Origin: Rachicladosporium sp. CCFEE 5018
Taxonomy: Eukaryota > Ascomycota > Dothideomycetes > Cladosporiales > Cladosporiaceae
DNA length: 64,000 nt
Direction of reading: 5' to 3'
Assembly (NCBI GenBank): GCA_002077045.2
Contig: KZ111163.1
Span: 123,880 to 187,879 of the forward strand
The notes beneath the pieces were generated by a model. It saw only the letters and a program-made list of their open reading frames with translations. It searched no databases and was not told the DNA's origin. Position 1 is the first letter of the stretch, and each line of letters opens with the position of its first letter. Both the position numbers and the translations under genes were made by a program. Below are positions 32,111-44,028 of the stretch, in pieces.

Positions 32111-33699
32111 ACGTCGGTCACGGACAATCCTAGGAGAGATAGACAGCTACGACTACCTTGGAGTATGGCAATGACGATAGCGATCGTGAGATGATGCAAG
32201 AGAATTGGAATACTATCTTCGATAAGAATATGGAAGATGACTGGTGAAATGAGCTAGAGGTAAGCGCATATCGCGATGGAGGAAGAGGCAGTACTATATA
32301 CTTATGCTAGAAATGTTAAGATTGTGTTGTTGACAAAAGAGAAGCTCGCGCTAGGGTGGACATGCTTCACTAACACGAAGGAGCTCAACGCTTTTACGCT
32401 CCTACGACGGGGCAATGCTGCAAGGCTGCCGATATGTGTGGGCAACCTGAGAAAAGTAAGCGACTTCGGACGCTTACTTCGTGTCTGTTTGTACTCTGCG
32501 AATTGCATCGCAACGGTGGAAGTGCGGCCGAGATCGACCACGATATGAAAGAATCGCTAGCTTCGATGTTGCTAAGCACGGTAGAGGCAACGAGCTCTTT
32601 TACAAAGGGGGTCACCGAGGAGTTTTCCATCAACTTGAGCGCATGGTGTGGAGAGCTGTAATCATCTTACCGTGAACATAGAGTAAGATAGCAATCGAGC
32701 TTGTGGTCTTGTAATGTTCGTACGACGATGAGAGCTTTGCTCATCGTCGCCTCCAAGGCGAAAATCAGCTTTGGCAGCAGGCTTGTCTGTCATGGAGGCT
32801 ACCAATAGCAGGGACACGGTGGAAGAGGCTATCAGCAGGTCTGTCGTGCTATCGCACGTATCGCTATGCATTTCATTACTGCAACAAACGCTGATGAGAC
32901 AAAATATGTATGCCATTCTACCGGCTCTGAGAGCGTAACGTGACTTGTATTTCAAACGACGAGCACCGGTGACATACCCAAGAGGGCTGATGGATGAACC
33001 ATCGTGCCCTCTCGTGAACTGCGGCCTTTTGTCCTGTATACCGCTGTGGCTTGGATGGCACGCAGTTGTTGGAGATTAGGGTGGCGACTGAGGAACGTCT
33101 CTCGGCTGCCTTCGGCAACGTTGTTGTGAGGTTGAACAGCGAGGTATTGCGAAACAAAGCGAACATTGAAGCGGATCAGGAGGTTTACGCCGTGGTAGAG
33201 ACCTGAGTCTTCGATTAGTGTTCTGTCTCATCGACTTCTTTCAACTTTCGTGATTTTTTTCTTTTTTTGAGAATGGGAAGTTGACCTGGTCAACGAAAGT
33301 CAGGGAGCACCTGTTGATAACAATTTGTCACCCATCTCACTTTCAGTCACAGGAGTGTTCGCCCAAGGAGCTCGCAGCTATGTTTTGCTCTGCAGGCTAG
33401 CCACCTATTGCGGCGAGCATATAGGAGTGCGTAGATGTGAATTGTATCTTTGCGCGGGCTATTCTAAGACACTATCCTCTTGCTAGTACCCGGAGATAGA
33501 AGTAAGTACCAGAACCGCCGTGGTGACAGAATTGTTTTACAGTGAGGCGACTGTCTAGTGACTAGACGTGAGAAGAGCACTTCAATACAGTGAGGCAACT
33601 GATCCAATCGAAAGAAGGAAGTAGCGAGACAGCAAGTCCAATAGAAGACAGTCTACAAAGTATCTCGCGAGCCCACGGAACCATCGATCGTCCGTTTCC
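32111..33699. other. Intergenic, no gene supported
   Basis: Several 60-95 codon frames on both strands, none with a motif. A T-rich tract lies at 33253-33268. It may contain further element debris. Confidence 0.35.
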
Positions 33700-34520
33700 T
33701 CATCTCGTTGGGGATAGGCTTTCTCTGTCCTGCTGACGATTTGCAAGTTTGCTCGCGTTGCCTGCCATGGGCTCGATAGGCATAGGACTGGGTGGCAAAG
33801 GATCATGACTCGACTGCTCTCGCGCCGAGTCCACAGAAGATTGCGGGATCGTCTGCGCTACATGCCGGAAGAACTCGAGCATGTATTGCAGGGATGTGGG
33901 GTCGTACTGTTAGTGTGAGTGATAGACAATGTCAGATAAGTATACGTGGGGATTTGACATGATATCTTGGATTTCACGGATCGAGTTTGGGGATCTGTTG
34001 ACTTGGGCGATGGCGGGTGGGCTTACGTCGACTGGATAGACATCTCCCTCGTGAAAGTTATTCTGGCCATCTGGGAGGAGGCCATTCGGGGAAAGTGAGA
34101 GGAGGACGAACTCCGGGAGGGTGAGGAGGTTCGTCTCGGGAGAGGTTGAATCGAGTGCCTCTGCTTTGTGTCAGTCGAGTCGCCTCGCAGGTGCATTCAC
34201 ATGACCTGCGCACCTCAAACCGAGTGTGATGTTTTCATCTGAGCCTAAAAGACCGTCAGCTGGCGTCCTACGCCGCTGGTGCAAACGTCAAAATACCTCC
34301 AAGTGCAGTATTCAACGGAGCCGGCTCTCCCTGCTATACCTGTGTGATGATGCTCCCTGCAGACGCCATTACGTACGTGAAGCCGTCGAGCGGACTCGAG
34401 CCTTGGGTATACGGTGGCGGCGGCTCTCCGTCATCAAGCTCCTTGCCTGCTTGTCGATCCTTGGTATCCCGTAGTAGCGCAGCTTTGGTGTCCGCGACGA
34501 CAGAGTTCGCTGGACCCTTT
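33700..34520 (-). pseudogene. Whi2-like BTB/POZ protein (phosphatase-activator type), broken copy
   Basis: The minus strand reads as a spliced gene. VVADTKAALLRDTKDRQAG and GEPPPPYTQGSSPLDGFTYV are followed by ITQV*QGEPAPLNTALGG (TAG for Gln), then an intron (GTATTT, GCTGAC branch, TTTTAG) into SDENITLGL. A second intron (GTGCGC...GCAG) leads into RGTRFNLSRDE, which is joined to LLTLPEFVLLSLSPNGLLPDG only by a one-base frameshift at about 34108. After VYPVD a third intron leads to YDPTSLQYMLEFFRHVAQTIP. The C-terminal part is missing (frame ends at 33700). The order matches fungal BTB/T1-like Whi2 proteins, which act in stress and TORC1 control. The family name is from memory. Confidence 0.6.
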
Positions 34521-36089
34521 CAACGCAACGAACGCTGAACAATCACCAATCGGGACAGCTATGTCAGCTAAAGCTTTCATGTGCACTGTCTCGATTGAAG
34601 ACGAGCCTCTCCGTATTTCGCCATGGGATGGTCATGTCACGAGACGCCTGCCTAGGCGGCAAGGCTTGGGTTGACTTTGGGATTTTTGAGATTCGCGAGC
34701 AATGTGAGACTCGAAAGTTAAGTGAATGTGTTTTTCGGGTTCAGCAAAGAATGTCAATTTGGTGGCCTCACTGACTTACGTGTTCCAGTCTTGTCACTGT
34801 CTTGCTCCCTCACTCAAGTCGTGTTGGGCGACTTCGTGTTGATGCGGCTAGTACTTGCTCTTCTGCATGTCTTCTTCATTTCGTTGCCATGTCTCGGAAA
34901 CCCTATCAGTGGAGAATAGACTCACCGTGGTCAGCTTTAGCATCAGGACGCTCAGACTCAACAATGACGGACACCGACGAGGACATGCTGAGCACTGACT
35001 TGATGTCAATCGGCTTGATCTCGTGACTTGCAGTCCCTAATCCACCAGCTACAGACGTCTGGACAGATCTTGGTGCTGTGGGCGGTAACAATGACGAATC
35101 CGGTAATTATTTATCGTCCGATGGCTCTATGTGTGAAGTCGTCAATGCAGTTTCTGGCTCGGAATCATCATCCAACCAGGAACTCATCCGGCGAGAAGTC
35201 GCTCATCAAAGAATCAGAACAGTCCATATCGTGCCGAGTGCTGCTGATACCTCTCGAAGGCTCCAGGATCATAGTGGTAAAAGCCAATTTTCGCAGGCTG
35301 ACTGAAGGTTCGGCGTAGTCATCGCAGCTAAAGTAATTCTGAGCGCGATCGGTTGCGGTCCAATGTGTTCTTGGCGTCCGCCGATCATGATCAATCGATC
35401 GAAGCCGTGCGCTTGGGCGAGCGTACTGCACACATCCTCGCTCTTGAACAGTGAGCGGTCTCCTCAAACTTTGCCTATGTAGTAGAAGCGCTGCTTCTGG
35501 TACGTAACATGCTAACGCTCAGTGAACATGTTCCGTTATACTCCTTGATCAGGGTCCTCGCTCATAATGACAAGATCCATTTGTACGTCTCCAAGCTGTG
35601 CAACTCCTCGGTGATCCTTTCGCGATCGAGCATGGCAATCGAATGAGAGCAGAAAGTGGGGCAACCTTGTCCCAGGTTTCGGGCGTCCCAGCCCCATACA
35701 ATTCCGATCACTGACGCATCCCAATATTCTACGCGGCTTTCCGCGGGACTCACCATGATTCTTCACTCGTCTTCGGCGGACGCAAAGCAGCTGTCGCAGT
35801 CACCGAGCACCACCCGACCATCTTTACCGCAGATGCCAATAGAGTGGGGACTGACTTGGCCGTGATCAAAGCCATGATCATGTGTGAATTTTACCGCCTA
35901 GAAAATCTGTAATGCAGCATACATTAGCAGGAACTCCATGAGGAAATGCTGGCCGGACATCCTCAGTAAGCAATCGTTCGCAGATGCGCCTCCTGCATTG
36001 CAACATGCACAAACAGAAGCTCCTGCGGACTATGTCTCGTGGATCGTTACATTGCTTGAGACCTCGCAGAACGCAGTCTGTATATTGCA
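34521..36089. other. Gene debris, unassigned
   Basis: Several frames on both strands look partly protein-like but no domain is secure; a minus-strand piece at 35560-35850 faintly resembles a kinase C-lobe. No intact gene is present. Confidence 0.3.
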
Positions 36090-36281
36090 ATGCCGCAGAG
36101 TCAGAGCTGCTCTAGCTGTCTCACTTATGGCTGTGCCAATACTCTTGAACATGAGGAGTCTTTCGTTGGCACGAGATGTATATATTACAAACTCCCGCTC
36201 GCCTTGGACGAGGACACCCAACTGCGTATACTCCAGCCACTGTCATACTCTCGGTCCATCGGCAGCCCCGAGTCTGACTGA
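36090..36281 (+). pseudogene. Possible remnant of the Cys-rich segment of a patatin-like phospholipase
   Basis: A 63-codon frame contains CSSCLTYG...LEHEESFVGTRCIYY...LRILQPL, resembling the Cys-pair segment (xxFLGTRCIYCKxP...RILQP) that precedes the GGG(I/V)RG oxyanion motif in fungal patatin-like proteins. One expected Cys is Tyr here, and the patatin domain itself is not found downstream. This is a weak identification. Confidence 0.3.
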
Positions 36282-36499
36282 TAACGGAGCCGTCAGCTCA
36301 GTGGGCGCTGATTGGTTTTCTTGTCGTGGCTTGGGCCGGCTCAGTCGCGATCCTGCATGCGTGGGGGGTAGCCATAACGGTGTCGAATGGATGTGTGGAC
36401 CTCGCGAATCGTGCACAAGTGCCCGCGGCACAACGGGGAAGTGGAGGAACTTCCACACTCCCACGAGTGGCGCACATCATCGCACTCCAGAAGTGTGAC

Positions 36500-37640
36500 G
36501 CGCCAGGCATGTGCGCTGTGCACACGCCGAAAGAACGAGCTATGCAGCGGCGGGTCGCAGCGGAGGAACTGGTCGTTGAGTTTGCTAAGACGAGCAAGGC
36601 ACTTGTCGCAACCGAAACCGAACGGCTTGCGCTGCCATGCAGGATCGGCTACTGGCTTGCGAGAAGTAGCTGGCTGCTTGTGACAATGAGAGACTCGAGC
36701 TCTTGCAACAAGTTCCGGACCCTCAGCAAGTGTTTGCCTACGGGGAGCCACGTCTGAGGCTATTGATCGAACTACATCCATCTATCCACTGCAAGCTGCT
36801 TACTAGGTACTGACAAACGCAGGCGCCCATTACCAGTCCCATGCCGCCAAGTACGATCTCCGGAAGCTCACCGACTCCTCCAACCGCAACGTGTTTCAAC
36901 CTGAGGCCAACAAGCCCCATGCGACTTCAATTCGATATGAGAGCCGCGCGCCGACGAAAGCAGAAGATTATGTGCCGCAAGAAGCTACCCCTGTCGCCCA
37001 CAACGATGAAAACGCCCCAAACTGCAACATTCGACCGATCTTAATCCATCTACGGCGATGCCGACATAATCGCGCCGCTATTCAGCAATAGGTCCAGCAT
37101 ACGCTCTGCCAGACTGTACATATTGCTAGGATGTATACCACGCATCAGCTTTAGGTTCTTTGAACTGTGGAGTGGCGCTTTCATGCTCGCGGCAACGACT
37201 GTCGAATGAAGAGTTGATTGAGGCGTCCTTTTTAGCGTAAATCCACGGTGTTTCTAGCCAGTCTTCTAGTTTTGCAAATTTCTGCGTGATCGGGTGCCGT
37301 CCGGGTTGCTATTGTATTGACATTTGCGGGTGAAGATATCTATCTTGAGTAATAGAGATTCGACATGCTCCTTTCATGGGTAGGGGAACTCCGTAAACCT
37401 GGGACGCTTATTTGGACAAGCGATTGTAAAGTCATGGATGTTTAGAGAGCAAGTGAGGGTACAGTACCTCATTTAGCTTCGGCAGAACAAGGATTAGGAA
37501 ATGGTCCATTGAAAAAGCGTCTCTTGGCGGAAAGAGGTGGGGTTGAAACATACTTCCCCGGCGGATACCGCGGGCGCGTCCATCTTACCGACTCCAACAC
37601 CACGTCGAGACGATGGCATCTTAACCTGCAACACGACTAC
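36500..37640. other. Upstream region of the DUF7924 gene
   Basis: Contains a short protein-like stretch at about 36820-36960 (AKYDLRKLTDSSNRNVFQPE) that opens after a CGCAG acceptor-like site and may be an orphan exon. Otherwise it is non-coding. The frame of the next gene is open back to 37509 but without ATG. Confidence 0.35.
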
Positions 37641-39254
37641 ATGGCGAGACAGAGTGCTGACTGTGTGACGCAATCTGTCTCTTTGCCTACTCACCTGCGC
37701 AGAAGCCAACGTCTCCTTAAGCTCCACAAAGCGCTTCCTCAAAGGCAACCGCATCGTCACGAACAACTCCCATCACCATCGCCATCGCCATTCACTTCAC
37801 GCGTAAAACGGTCAGCTGGGAAGAGGAGGCGTTCCGAGCTCGAAGGCCCGGAAGGAGAGAGCGAGGTACGAAAGAGGGCGCGAAGGGCGAACGACTCTGA
37901 TCAAGCTACGACCCAACTGCCGTACGACCCTGTGACGTACTGGATACAAACATCTACCTGGCCGAGGCATATGATGCAGCGGTCTGGCGGAGTGAGCTTG
38001 CCCAACTCCAAACGCAAAAGCTCGTCTACACACCACTCCGGCAAAGAGCAGCGGCTTGAACAAAATGGGATATACATGAAGTCATCGACGCTGCTGCAAA
38101 GAGAGAGCAAGCGATTCTGCGATCAGCTTCTCGAAGGATACCATGAACCTATTGGTTACCCTTGCTATCCTGTTGATAAGATAGACGAGGTCCTCGATCG
38201 TGTCCACGGCCTCAACGAGGCGAGGCTACAAAGGGATGTTACGCCGTGGGTTGTACCGTCTGCAGAAAACCTGTTCTTCTCAGGCGTCGCAGGCCTTGAT
38301 GGCATTGGAGAAGAGATCAATGCAGAGTGGGTGCGGTGTGAGCCCATGGGCTTATCGAGGCCCAAGCCCGACTTTACCGTTGGGCTGCGGCGATCGGCTT
38401 TCAGGAATGAGGAACTCGAGAAACTGGAAAACTACGGGACGCCCCAGAACCCATTTTACTTCACGCCTGATCTCAGCTTTCCGTTCCTGATATGCGAAGC
38501 TAAAACCGGGCGGATCGGGATTGACCAAGCCGATACTCAAAACATTCACAGTGCTAGCATTGCAACGAAGGCCATCGTCAATCTGTACGTTGCAGCTTTC
38601 GGAAGAGAGCACGAGAAAACAAAGGACCTTCTCGGGCGTGTGCTCGTCTTCACTGTATCTCACAACAACCGCATGGTCAATCTATATGGTCACTACGCGG
38701 TTGCAGGCATGAACAGCAGCGACGTTGATGGCCATGATACGGTGGACTCTTATCAGTATTTCCGTTACGATATCGCCATGTTCAGTCTCAGCATGTACGA
38801 CGGGAGAGAAAGATTCAGGGCTTATAACTTTGTGAGGAACCTGTACGACAGATTCGCTCCGCAACATCTGGAAAGGATACGTGAGGCTGTTGGATCTATG
38901 CAAAGGCCCGTTCCTCGCACAGGACTCTCATTCGCCGCATCCGACATCGGACTTGACGAGGGCAGCTCGCGGCAAAGCTTTGAAGCGATTGCGTCTCAGG
39001 AGAACGCTGTTTTCAGAACACCCAGTGAACCCGCCAGTGCCTCACAGAAACGAGACATGGCCAATATGAGAGGCCAGTTGGATAAGCTGCTACGGCAGTT
39101 GCAAGAGCAGAGAGAGGAGAGCATGCAGCAGCTGGAACAGCGGAGAAAAGAGAGCAAGGAGCAGCTGGAAAAGCAAAGAAAAGAGAGCAAAGAGCAGCTG
39201 GAACAGTTGACGGGCATGATATCGAGATTGCAGGAATCGAAGGATGCGTCCTAG
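37641..39254 (+). CDS. DUF7924 (PD-(D/E)XK nuclease-like) protein with C-terminal coiled coil, about 537 aa
   Basis: Single exon; the first in-frame ATG is at 37641. The N-terminal 130 residues are basic with an Arg/Lys-rich, nuclear-localisation-like stretch (KRSAGKRRRSELE, RKRARR). The DUF7924 core follows: KPDFTVGLRR, then SFPFLICEAKTG with a D...E-x-K arrangement as in PD-(D/E)XK folds, then QNIHSASIATKAIVNLY, VLVFTVSHNNRMVNLYGHY and RAYNFVRNLYDRFAPQHLERI. The last 60 residues form a charged coiled coil of 11-residue repeats. The family is widespread and expanded in ascomycetes and biochemically uncharacterised; nuclease activity is inferred from fold only. No disabling change is seen, although it lies among transposon remains. 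Confidence 0.7.
   Translation: MARQSADCVTQSVSLPTHLRRSQRLLKLHKALPQRQPHRHEQLPSPSPSPFTSRVKRSAGKRRRSELEGPEGESEVRKRARRANDSDQATTQLPYDPVTYWIQTSTWPRHMMQRSGGVSLPNSKRKSSSTHHSGKEQRLEQNGIYMKSSTLLQRESKRFCDQLLEGYHEPIGYPCYPVDKIDEVLDRVHGLNEARLQRDVTPWVVPSAENLFFSGVAGLDGIGEEINAEWVRCEPMGLSRPKPDFTVGLRRSAFRNEELEKLENYGTPQNPFYFTPDLSFPFLICEAKTGRIGIDQADTQNIHSASIATKAIVNLYVAAFGREHEKTKDLLGRVLVFTVSHNNRMVNLYGHYAVAGMNSSDVDGHDTVDSYQYFRYDIAMFSLSMYDGRERFRAYNFVRNLYDRFAPQHLERIREAVGSMQRPVPRTGLSFAASDIGLDEGSSRQSFEAIASQENAVFRTPSEPASASQKRDMANMRGQLDKLLRQLQEQREESMQQLEQRRKESKEQLEKQRKESKEQLEQLTGMISRLQESKDAS
39117..39215 (+). repeat. Three 33-bp in-frame repeats (11-residue coiled-coil units)
   Basis: Units 39117-39149, 39150-39182 and 39183-39215 encode ESMQQLEQRRK, ESKEQLEKQRK and ESKEQLEQLTG. 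Nucleotide identity between units is high, indicating recent expansion by slippage in the DUF7924 gene. Confidence 0.85.
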
Positions 39255-42200
39255 GACAAACTCAAATAAACTGTCCAAAGCACATTTCCCGTGCTTCGGA
39301 TCAATGTCTGTACAAATGGTGAAGAAAGGCTATCTCTTTGTGGGACCACACAGTAAGTTAGTCTTCTTGACGACGTTTGCGCCGATCAAATCTCTAGCAG
39401 GGTTCTCCATTGCATCTATGAGATGCACGCCACGGGGACTTAGAAACCCCAAAGCGAGGGCATTCGGGTTGATAGACTGAAGACCACGAAGCGAGACACA
39501 TGACCGCAGCTAACTCCATGGCAAGAACAACAGGCGTTCGAGCAGCTGTATTGCTGAAATGGGCTTTCAGCTCCCCTGCTGTCTCAATTGTAACAAAATG
39601 CGGTTATAAGTACGGTGTTGTGGCTTTCCTTCCGGGCATGCAGTGTTCTTTCGGCTTACAAGCTGACAGCACGGCACGTATCAAGCCTCTGGCGGTGAGC
39701 AACATCATCTAGCAACTGGAATCCTTGCCTGAAACCAACGAACACGTGTCCTCGGACGGTGGGCGCCAAGATTGTTTAATTGATTGATTGATTCCGATGG
39801 ACTACGTGTTGACTTCGTATGGCCCATCGTGGGTTGAGTAAAGGCCTACTAGATGCTTAGCTGCTCGATAAAACAGCCTGTCGAAAAGTGAATTCTACCT
39901 TGAGATTGGACATGGCTACCTTCTAGAAAGCATGCAGGGTTGCCGTCGCCCCTACCTATTGCACAATTTAAGGCTGTCGGAGAGGGCTCGATCTTTCCAG
40001 TCCCTTTCGTCGCGAATCGTGCAGATAGGGCATAGTCGACGATGAAGAGTATGCGAAGTATATTGTGGCTCAAGTTTTGTAACGTGCAAGTTCTCTCTAA
40101 ACTTTGGGTCTGTCTAACTTCTCGAGTCTAGGGAGTTCTCGATGCTTGCATAGATCACTTCACGGTGCAGATCTCCACATAGGAACGCTCTCACTGTTAT
40201 GCCGTGTTCTTGTGACTGCATAACTCTTCCTGTAGATATGTCATGGAGATGGAGAAGAGGGGGAGATTTGAGCTCAGCTCCGATGGCGCTGAAACTCGCT
40301 TCGGTACAGCAACAAGGTGTATGGGTCGCCGCACACCTATATCTTGCAGTGCGTCTCATCTAGCACCAATTGCGCGCAGACTCCGGCTTGATCGTGATCC
40401 AGCCCATACTGTACTCGCTTGGCGCGAGTGCCGGTGCTGGGACTGGGCGACTCATAGCTTTTCCGCATGCGATCGTTTGGTCAAAATGCCAGAGCGTGAT
40501 GGAAGAACACTCTACTCCAACGCCAATACCCTTCAACCGCGCGTTGATTCTCCAGAGATGAGACGAAGTACCGCAAAGACAAGCTGTTGGCAGGGCGACG
40601 AGCAGATATGGAAGTACTCGTGGTACAGGCTGCCGCGCGAAGAGGAGCGGAATGATCATGGACAGAGGCTCGTCTACTGCGAGTTCAGTGTATAGTGCAA
40701 CATCTCGTCTAATGCCACTGGGAATCTCAAGACACACAGCAGTCTTGTTGGTCGAACGATTGTGTAGCCTACTGAGCAACTGCAAAATCAGTCTATTGAG
40801 AAAGGGCCACAGAAGATGGTTTCTAAAGAGGCTACAGTGATGCTGTCCGAGCCAGTGTTGTCGTGAAGAATACAGTGGATAGACAGCGGTTCCGCAACGC
40901 AGTCACTCGTTTTGTTACAACCTGCAGCCTGTCACAACTGAGCGTTTCGAACGAGCATTCCAAGGTCATGATATTGCCTGCTAACCCAGAGACTGAACAC
41001 GCATCGATCAGTGCTGCTGCCCGGAGGTCTCGCATCAAGCTAATGTTTGAAGAGCACCAGCTAGTAATTGGCATCTTATCTGCACTTGCAATGAGTGCAG
41101 AGTCTAAGAGTACGTTTAGAAGTGCAAGGCGGATTCGTCCTGAGAACGCTTGCAATTTTACGGTATTACCAATGTGTAATCCGGAGCTGTCCAAGGACTG
41201 GCAGAAGAAGGTTCTTGCTGACATAAAGATGGACAGTGATGACGTGGATAGCGATGGTAGAGAACGCGAAGGTGCCGGAAAAGTGCTTTGTAGTTAAGAG
41301 CCTTACGTTCCAAGATCTCTAGGCAACCGTTCGGAACGGCAACTGGGCAACGCAATCACGCAACAAGCCGGCTCTGAATCGGGCATTCAACGAAGCAAAT
41401 AACTTATACTTAATCGCTGCCAACAAGTCAGGTGAATACTTTGGCTACGCTCGCATGCAGTCCGCAATCTCTAGTGAGCGTGTCCCAATGAATTACACGC
41501 CAGCCCCGTACTCGCCTCTAAACAGGTGGTCTGCAATCAATCGTGACACTAGCAACGCAAACGGCACCACGCGGGCATATTATTGACAACTCTGCGCGTG
41601 GAACTATATACTGGAAGGCAGAGCTCTCAGGCGAGGAGGATGGAATTGCAGCACGGTGATGTGCTTAAGATATTGGCCGAGTGTCGGGGGAACGAAATGA
41701 ATCCTCAGGACATTGGGAGGATGTTGCGGAAGATTACCAGGATGCATGCATTGGCACCTGGCAATATTTGGGGCAGCATGTTGCATGTTTGAGAAACGAG
41801 CAACATACCAGGAATTACGAGGGCGTCATGCAGTAACTTAAGCCTAAACCCAAAGCAACGCACCGCACGGGACTAGGTAGGCACGTGAAGTCGCATGACT
41901 AAAGATCTGGCCGCTATGAGCTCTAGCGTTCGCAGCTGGCAGAGGCTAGTTCCAGAAACGGTAATCGCGCAACTGCATTGCCGAACCGCAGACACATTGC
42001 GGTCCGGTGCGGGCGTTCAGAAAACACACTAGAAAGACAGTGGCCCTTTCCTCGGTCGATTAGATACTGAGTACCTTTGTCCCGCTGGTCGTCCTCTACC
42101 GCCTTCCAATATACTCGTCTATGTTATGATTCATGAAGGCTGTCTCAGCCTAGGGCTCCGCGATAGACTTACAGGAGCCCAGCGACGGACCACAGCCGCC

Positions 42201-42323
42201 AGAATTACATAATTCAGCTGGATCAGTTTCCAAATGATCGCGTTGGATCAGTCTCGGTCCGACCCTAATCTCTTGGAATCAGCCCCGGGCTGATATGCTT
42301 GATCACAACGATTCTCAAAGGAA
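39255..42323. other. Long unassigned stretch
   Basis: About 3 kb with several 60-150 codon frames (for example 40863-41297 on the plus strand, with a C-terminal acidic DIKMDSDDVDSDGRE; 40360-40785 on the minus strand). None shows a domain or consistent splicing. Probably decayed repeat DNA. Confidence 0.3.
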
Positions 42324-42383
42324 CATAGCAAGCAAAAGCTGCCCTCTGGATCTCTCGTGATCAACCCAGTGTGCATAGTGACT
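42324..42383 (+). repeat. 60-bp dispersed repeat, copy 1 (probable LTR fragment)
   Basis: Matches 51283-51342 at 49 of 60 positions without gaps, including TAGCAAGC, TCTCTCGTG and CATAGTGACT. It lies about 280 bp before the gypsy gag remnant, where the end of a 5' LTR would be expected. Confidence 0.65.
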
Positions 42384-42659
42384 TCCTGGAACACAATGAT
42401 CCATACCCCGAACCATTCATTGCTCATTCTTCACGTAACTCGACAACACTGCCAGTTCTGGCTCCTTCCTCAAGCAAAAATCGTGACTACCGGTCTCCCT
42501 TGGAGGTCCTGTCATGTGCGATCCAACGTTACCCTCGGCATAAGTCGTAACAACTTTGAACACCCAAAGAAGGACTGGCACCTTTAAGCGTTATCGGCGA
42601 ATGATTTCGTGCCTCAAGCGAAGCACCCAATGGACGACGACCCGAAGGACTCGACAACG

Positions 42660-43450
42660 TCAAAGCAAACAAGCCTGATGCCTACTACTGAGACCGCAAC
42701 AAGTTGAACGACTGGCTCCGCCACATGGACTTGTTCTTCGTTTGCAATCCGGTCTCCGAAAGAAAGTAAACCTTCTATGCTTCGACATTCCACCGAGGAC
42801 GTGCCCAGCACTGGATCCGACCCATTCTAGACAAGGCCCTGGACAAGAAGGACGACACCATTGGCATGGTCGCCAACTTAGGTAGTTCTAAGTGCAAGCG
42901 AGAGATCCGCAAGATCTTCGGGTTAACCAACGAAGAAAGCGTGGCCGTACGTATCATCCACCACCTTGCCCAGACTTCCTCTGCCGCCGACTATACCGCC
43001 AATTTTTGAGAGTACGCTCAGCAGACCAGCTGGGATGAAGACGCACTCGGGACCATATACCAACGAGGTCTCAAGGAAAACGTCAAGGACGAACTCATGA
43101 ATGGCTTATGAAAGCAGCCATCGACATTGGCGACAAGCTTATGAACGACTCATGTAGAAGAAAAAGGACACACCTCGTGGACGTTCAGTCATTGTCCCCA
43201 GACCGACTTTCCAGCGCAACGATTGCGACCGCGGCGACCCAATGGACCTCAATGTGACCCAGCGGTGTCGACCGCTGTCTAGAAAAGGCCAGAAGCCGCG
43301 AGGCAAGCCCAACGGAGTACTAACCTTGCTACAATTTTAGCAAGGTCGGCCACTAAGCCAGGAACTGCCGCTCGCCCAAGAAAGAGGACACGGTGCAGCG
43401 TGCACATTTCAATCCTCGAGTGAAGGTACAGCGTAATATGATGATCAGAC
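42660..43450 (+). mobile_element. Ty3/gypsy LTR-retrotransposon gag remnant
   Basis: Frames with stops give NDWLRHMDLFFVCNPVSERK, FHRGRAQHWIRPIL, ESVAVRIIHHLAQTSSAADYT, EYAQQTSWDEDALGTIYQRGL and KENVKDELMNGL, the classic retrotransposon Gag arrangement (hydrophobic core, LRQTGSASxYxxEFxxYA-like motif, GLKxxVKDEL-like end). PMDLNVTQ and a ruined zinc knuckle (CYNFSKVGH*ARNC, with Phe for the second Cys and a stop) follow at about 43240-43380. Protease, reverse transcriptase and integrase are not present here. The element is dead. Confidence 0.75.
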
Positions 43451-43958
43451 AATCGCGCGGAGGCCGATAAGAAGCCTCATTCCAAGATTCCAAGACCCGC
43501 GTCACCAAAACCACGGAGCCCTCGATTACAACGAGTACAACAACAACAGGCAATGGCGGAAATCATGAGGTGACTCGATACCAATCTGGTCGTTGATTAT
43601 GTATGGGGAAGGCATCTTCTGGTAGGGTGTTATCTTGTGCCGGCCGGTATGTCGTTAGGGTGAATCTTTCTTAACGTCCTAGGCACGGCTGAAATTTGGA
43701 AGGCCAATGTCGGGAACAGGCCTTTTGCGAGTCCGTTTGTCATTTCTCATCGATTCAGTCACGGCGGAACGATATTTATGGTCTCTAGCGTATGGCATGG
43801 TCTCGCACTCAAAGAAGTGTATATCATCAAAGGCTATATACTACGATGTGCAGGTCGCGTACTTCGACCTGGACGGACGATCTCTAAGAGTGTGCTCCGT
43901 TACGCTCAAGTCGTCGATTCCTATTGCATGCATGTATGCTCCACTATATTGTAACAGA
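43451..43958. other. Spacer between gag remnant and LINE
   Basis: No coding sequence recognised. It probably contains the 3' break of the gypsy element and host flank. Confidence 0.3.
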
Positions 43959-43998
43959 ACCAGCGACCTTTGCGAGCGACAACCAGCGACCTTTGCGA
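43959..43998 (+). repeat. 23-bp tandem repeat at the 5' side of the LINE
   Basis: ACCAGCGACCTTTGCGA occurs at 43959 and again at 43982. The repeat lies about 30 bp before the ORF1 start codon and may be part of the element's 5' UTR or a scar of insertion. Confidence 0.6.
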
Positions 43999-44028
43999 AG
44001 CAGTAGCCAGCGCCTAGGGCCAGGCGTA

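Noticed and set aside
35560..35850. Minus-strand stretch faintly like a fungal kinase C-lobe (GKDGRVVLGDCDSCF)
   Set aside because: Only a short, loose resemblance; catalytic HRD and DFG motifs are absent, so it cannot be supported.
39849..41297. Several 70-145 codon ORFs on both strands
   Set aside because: No domains, no consistent splice joins, and overlapping alternatives of equal quality; left as unassigned sequence.
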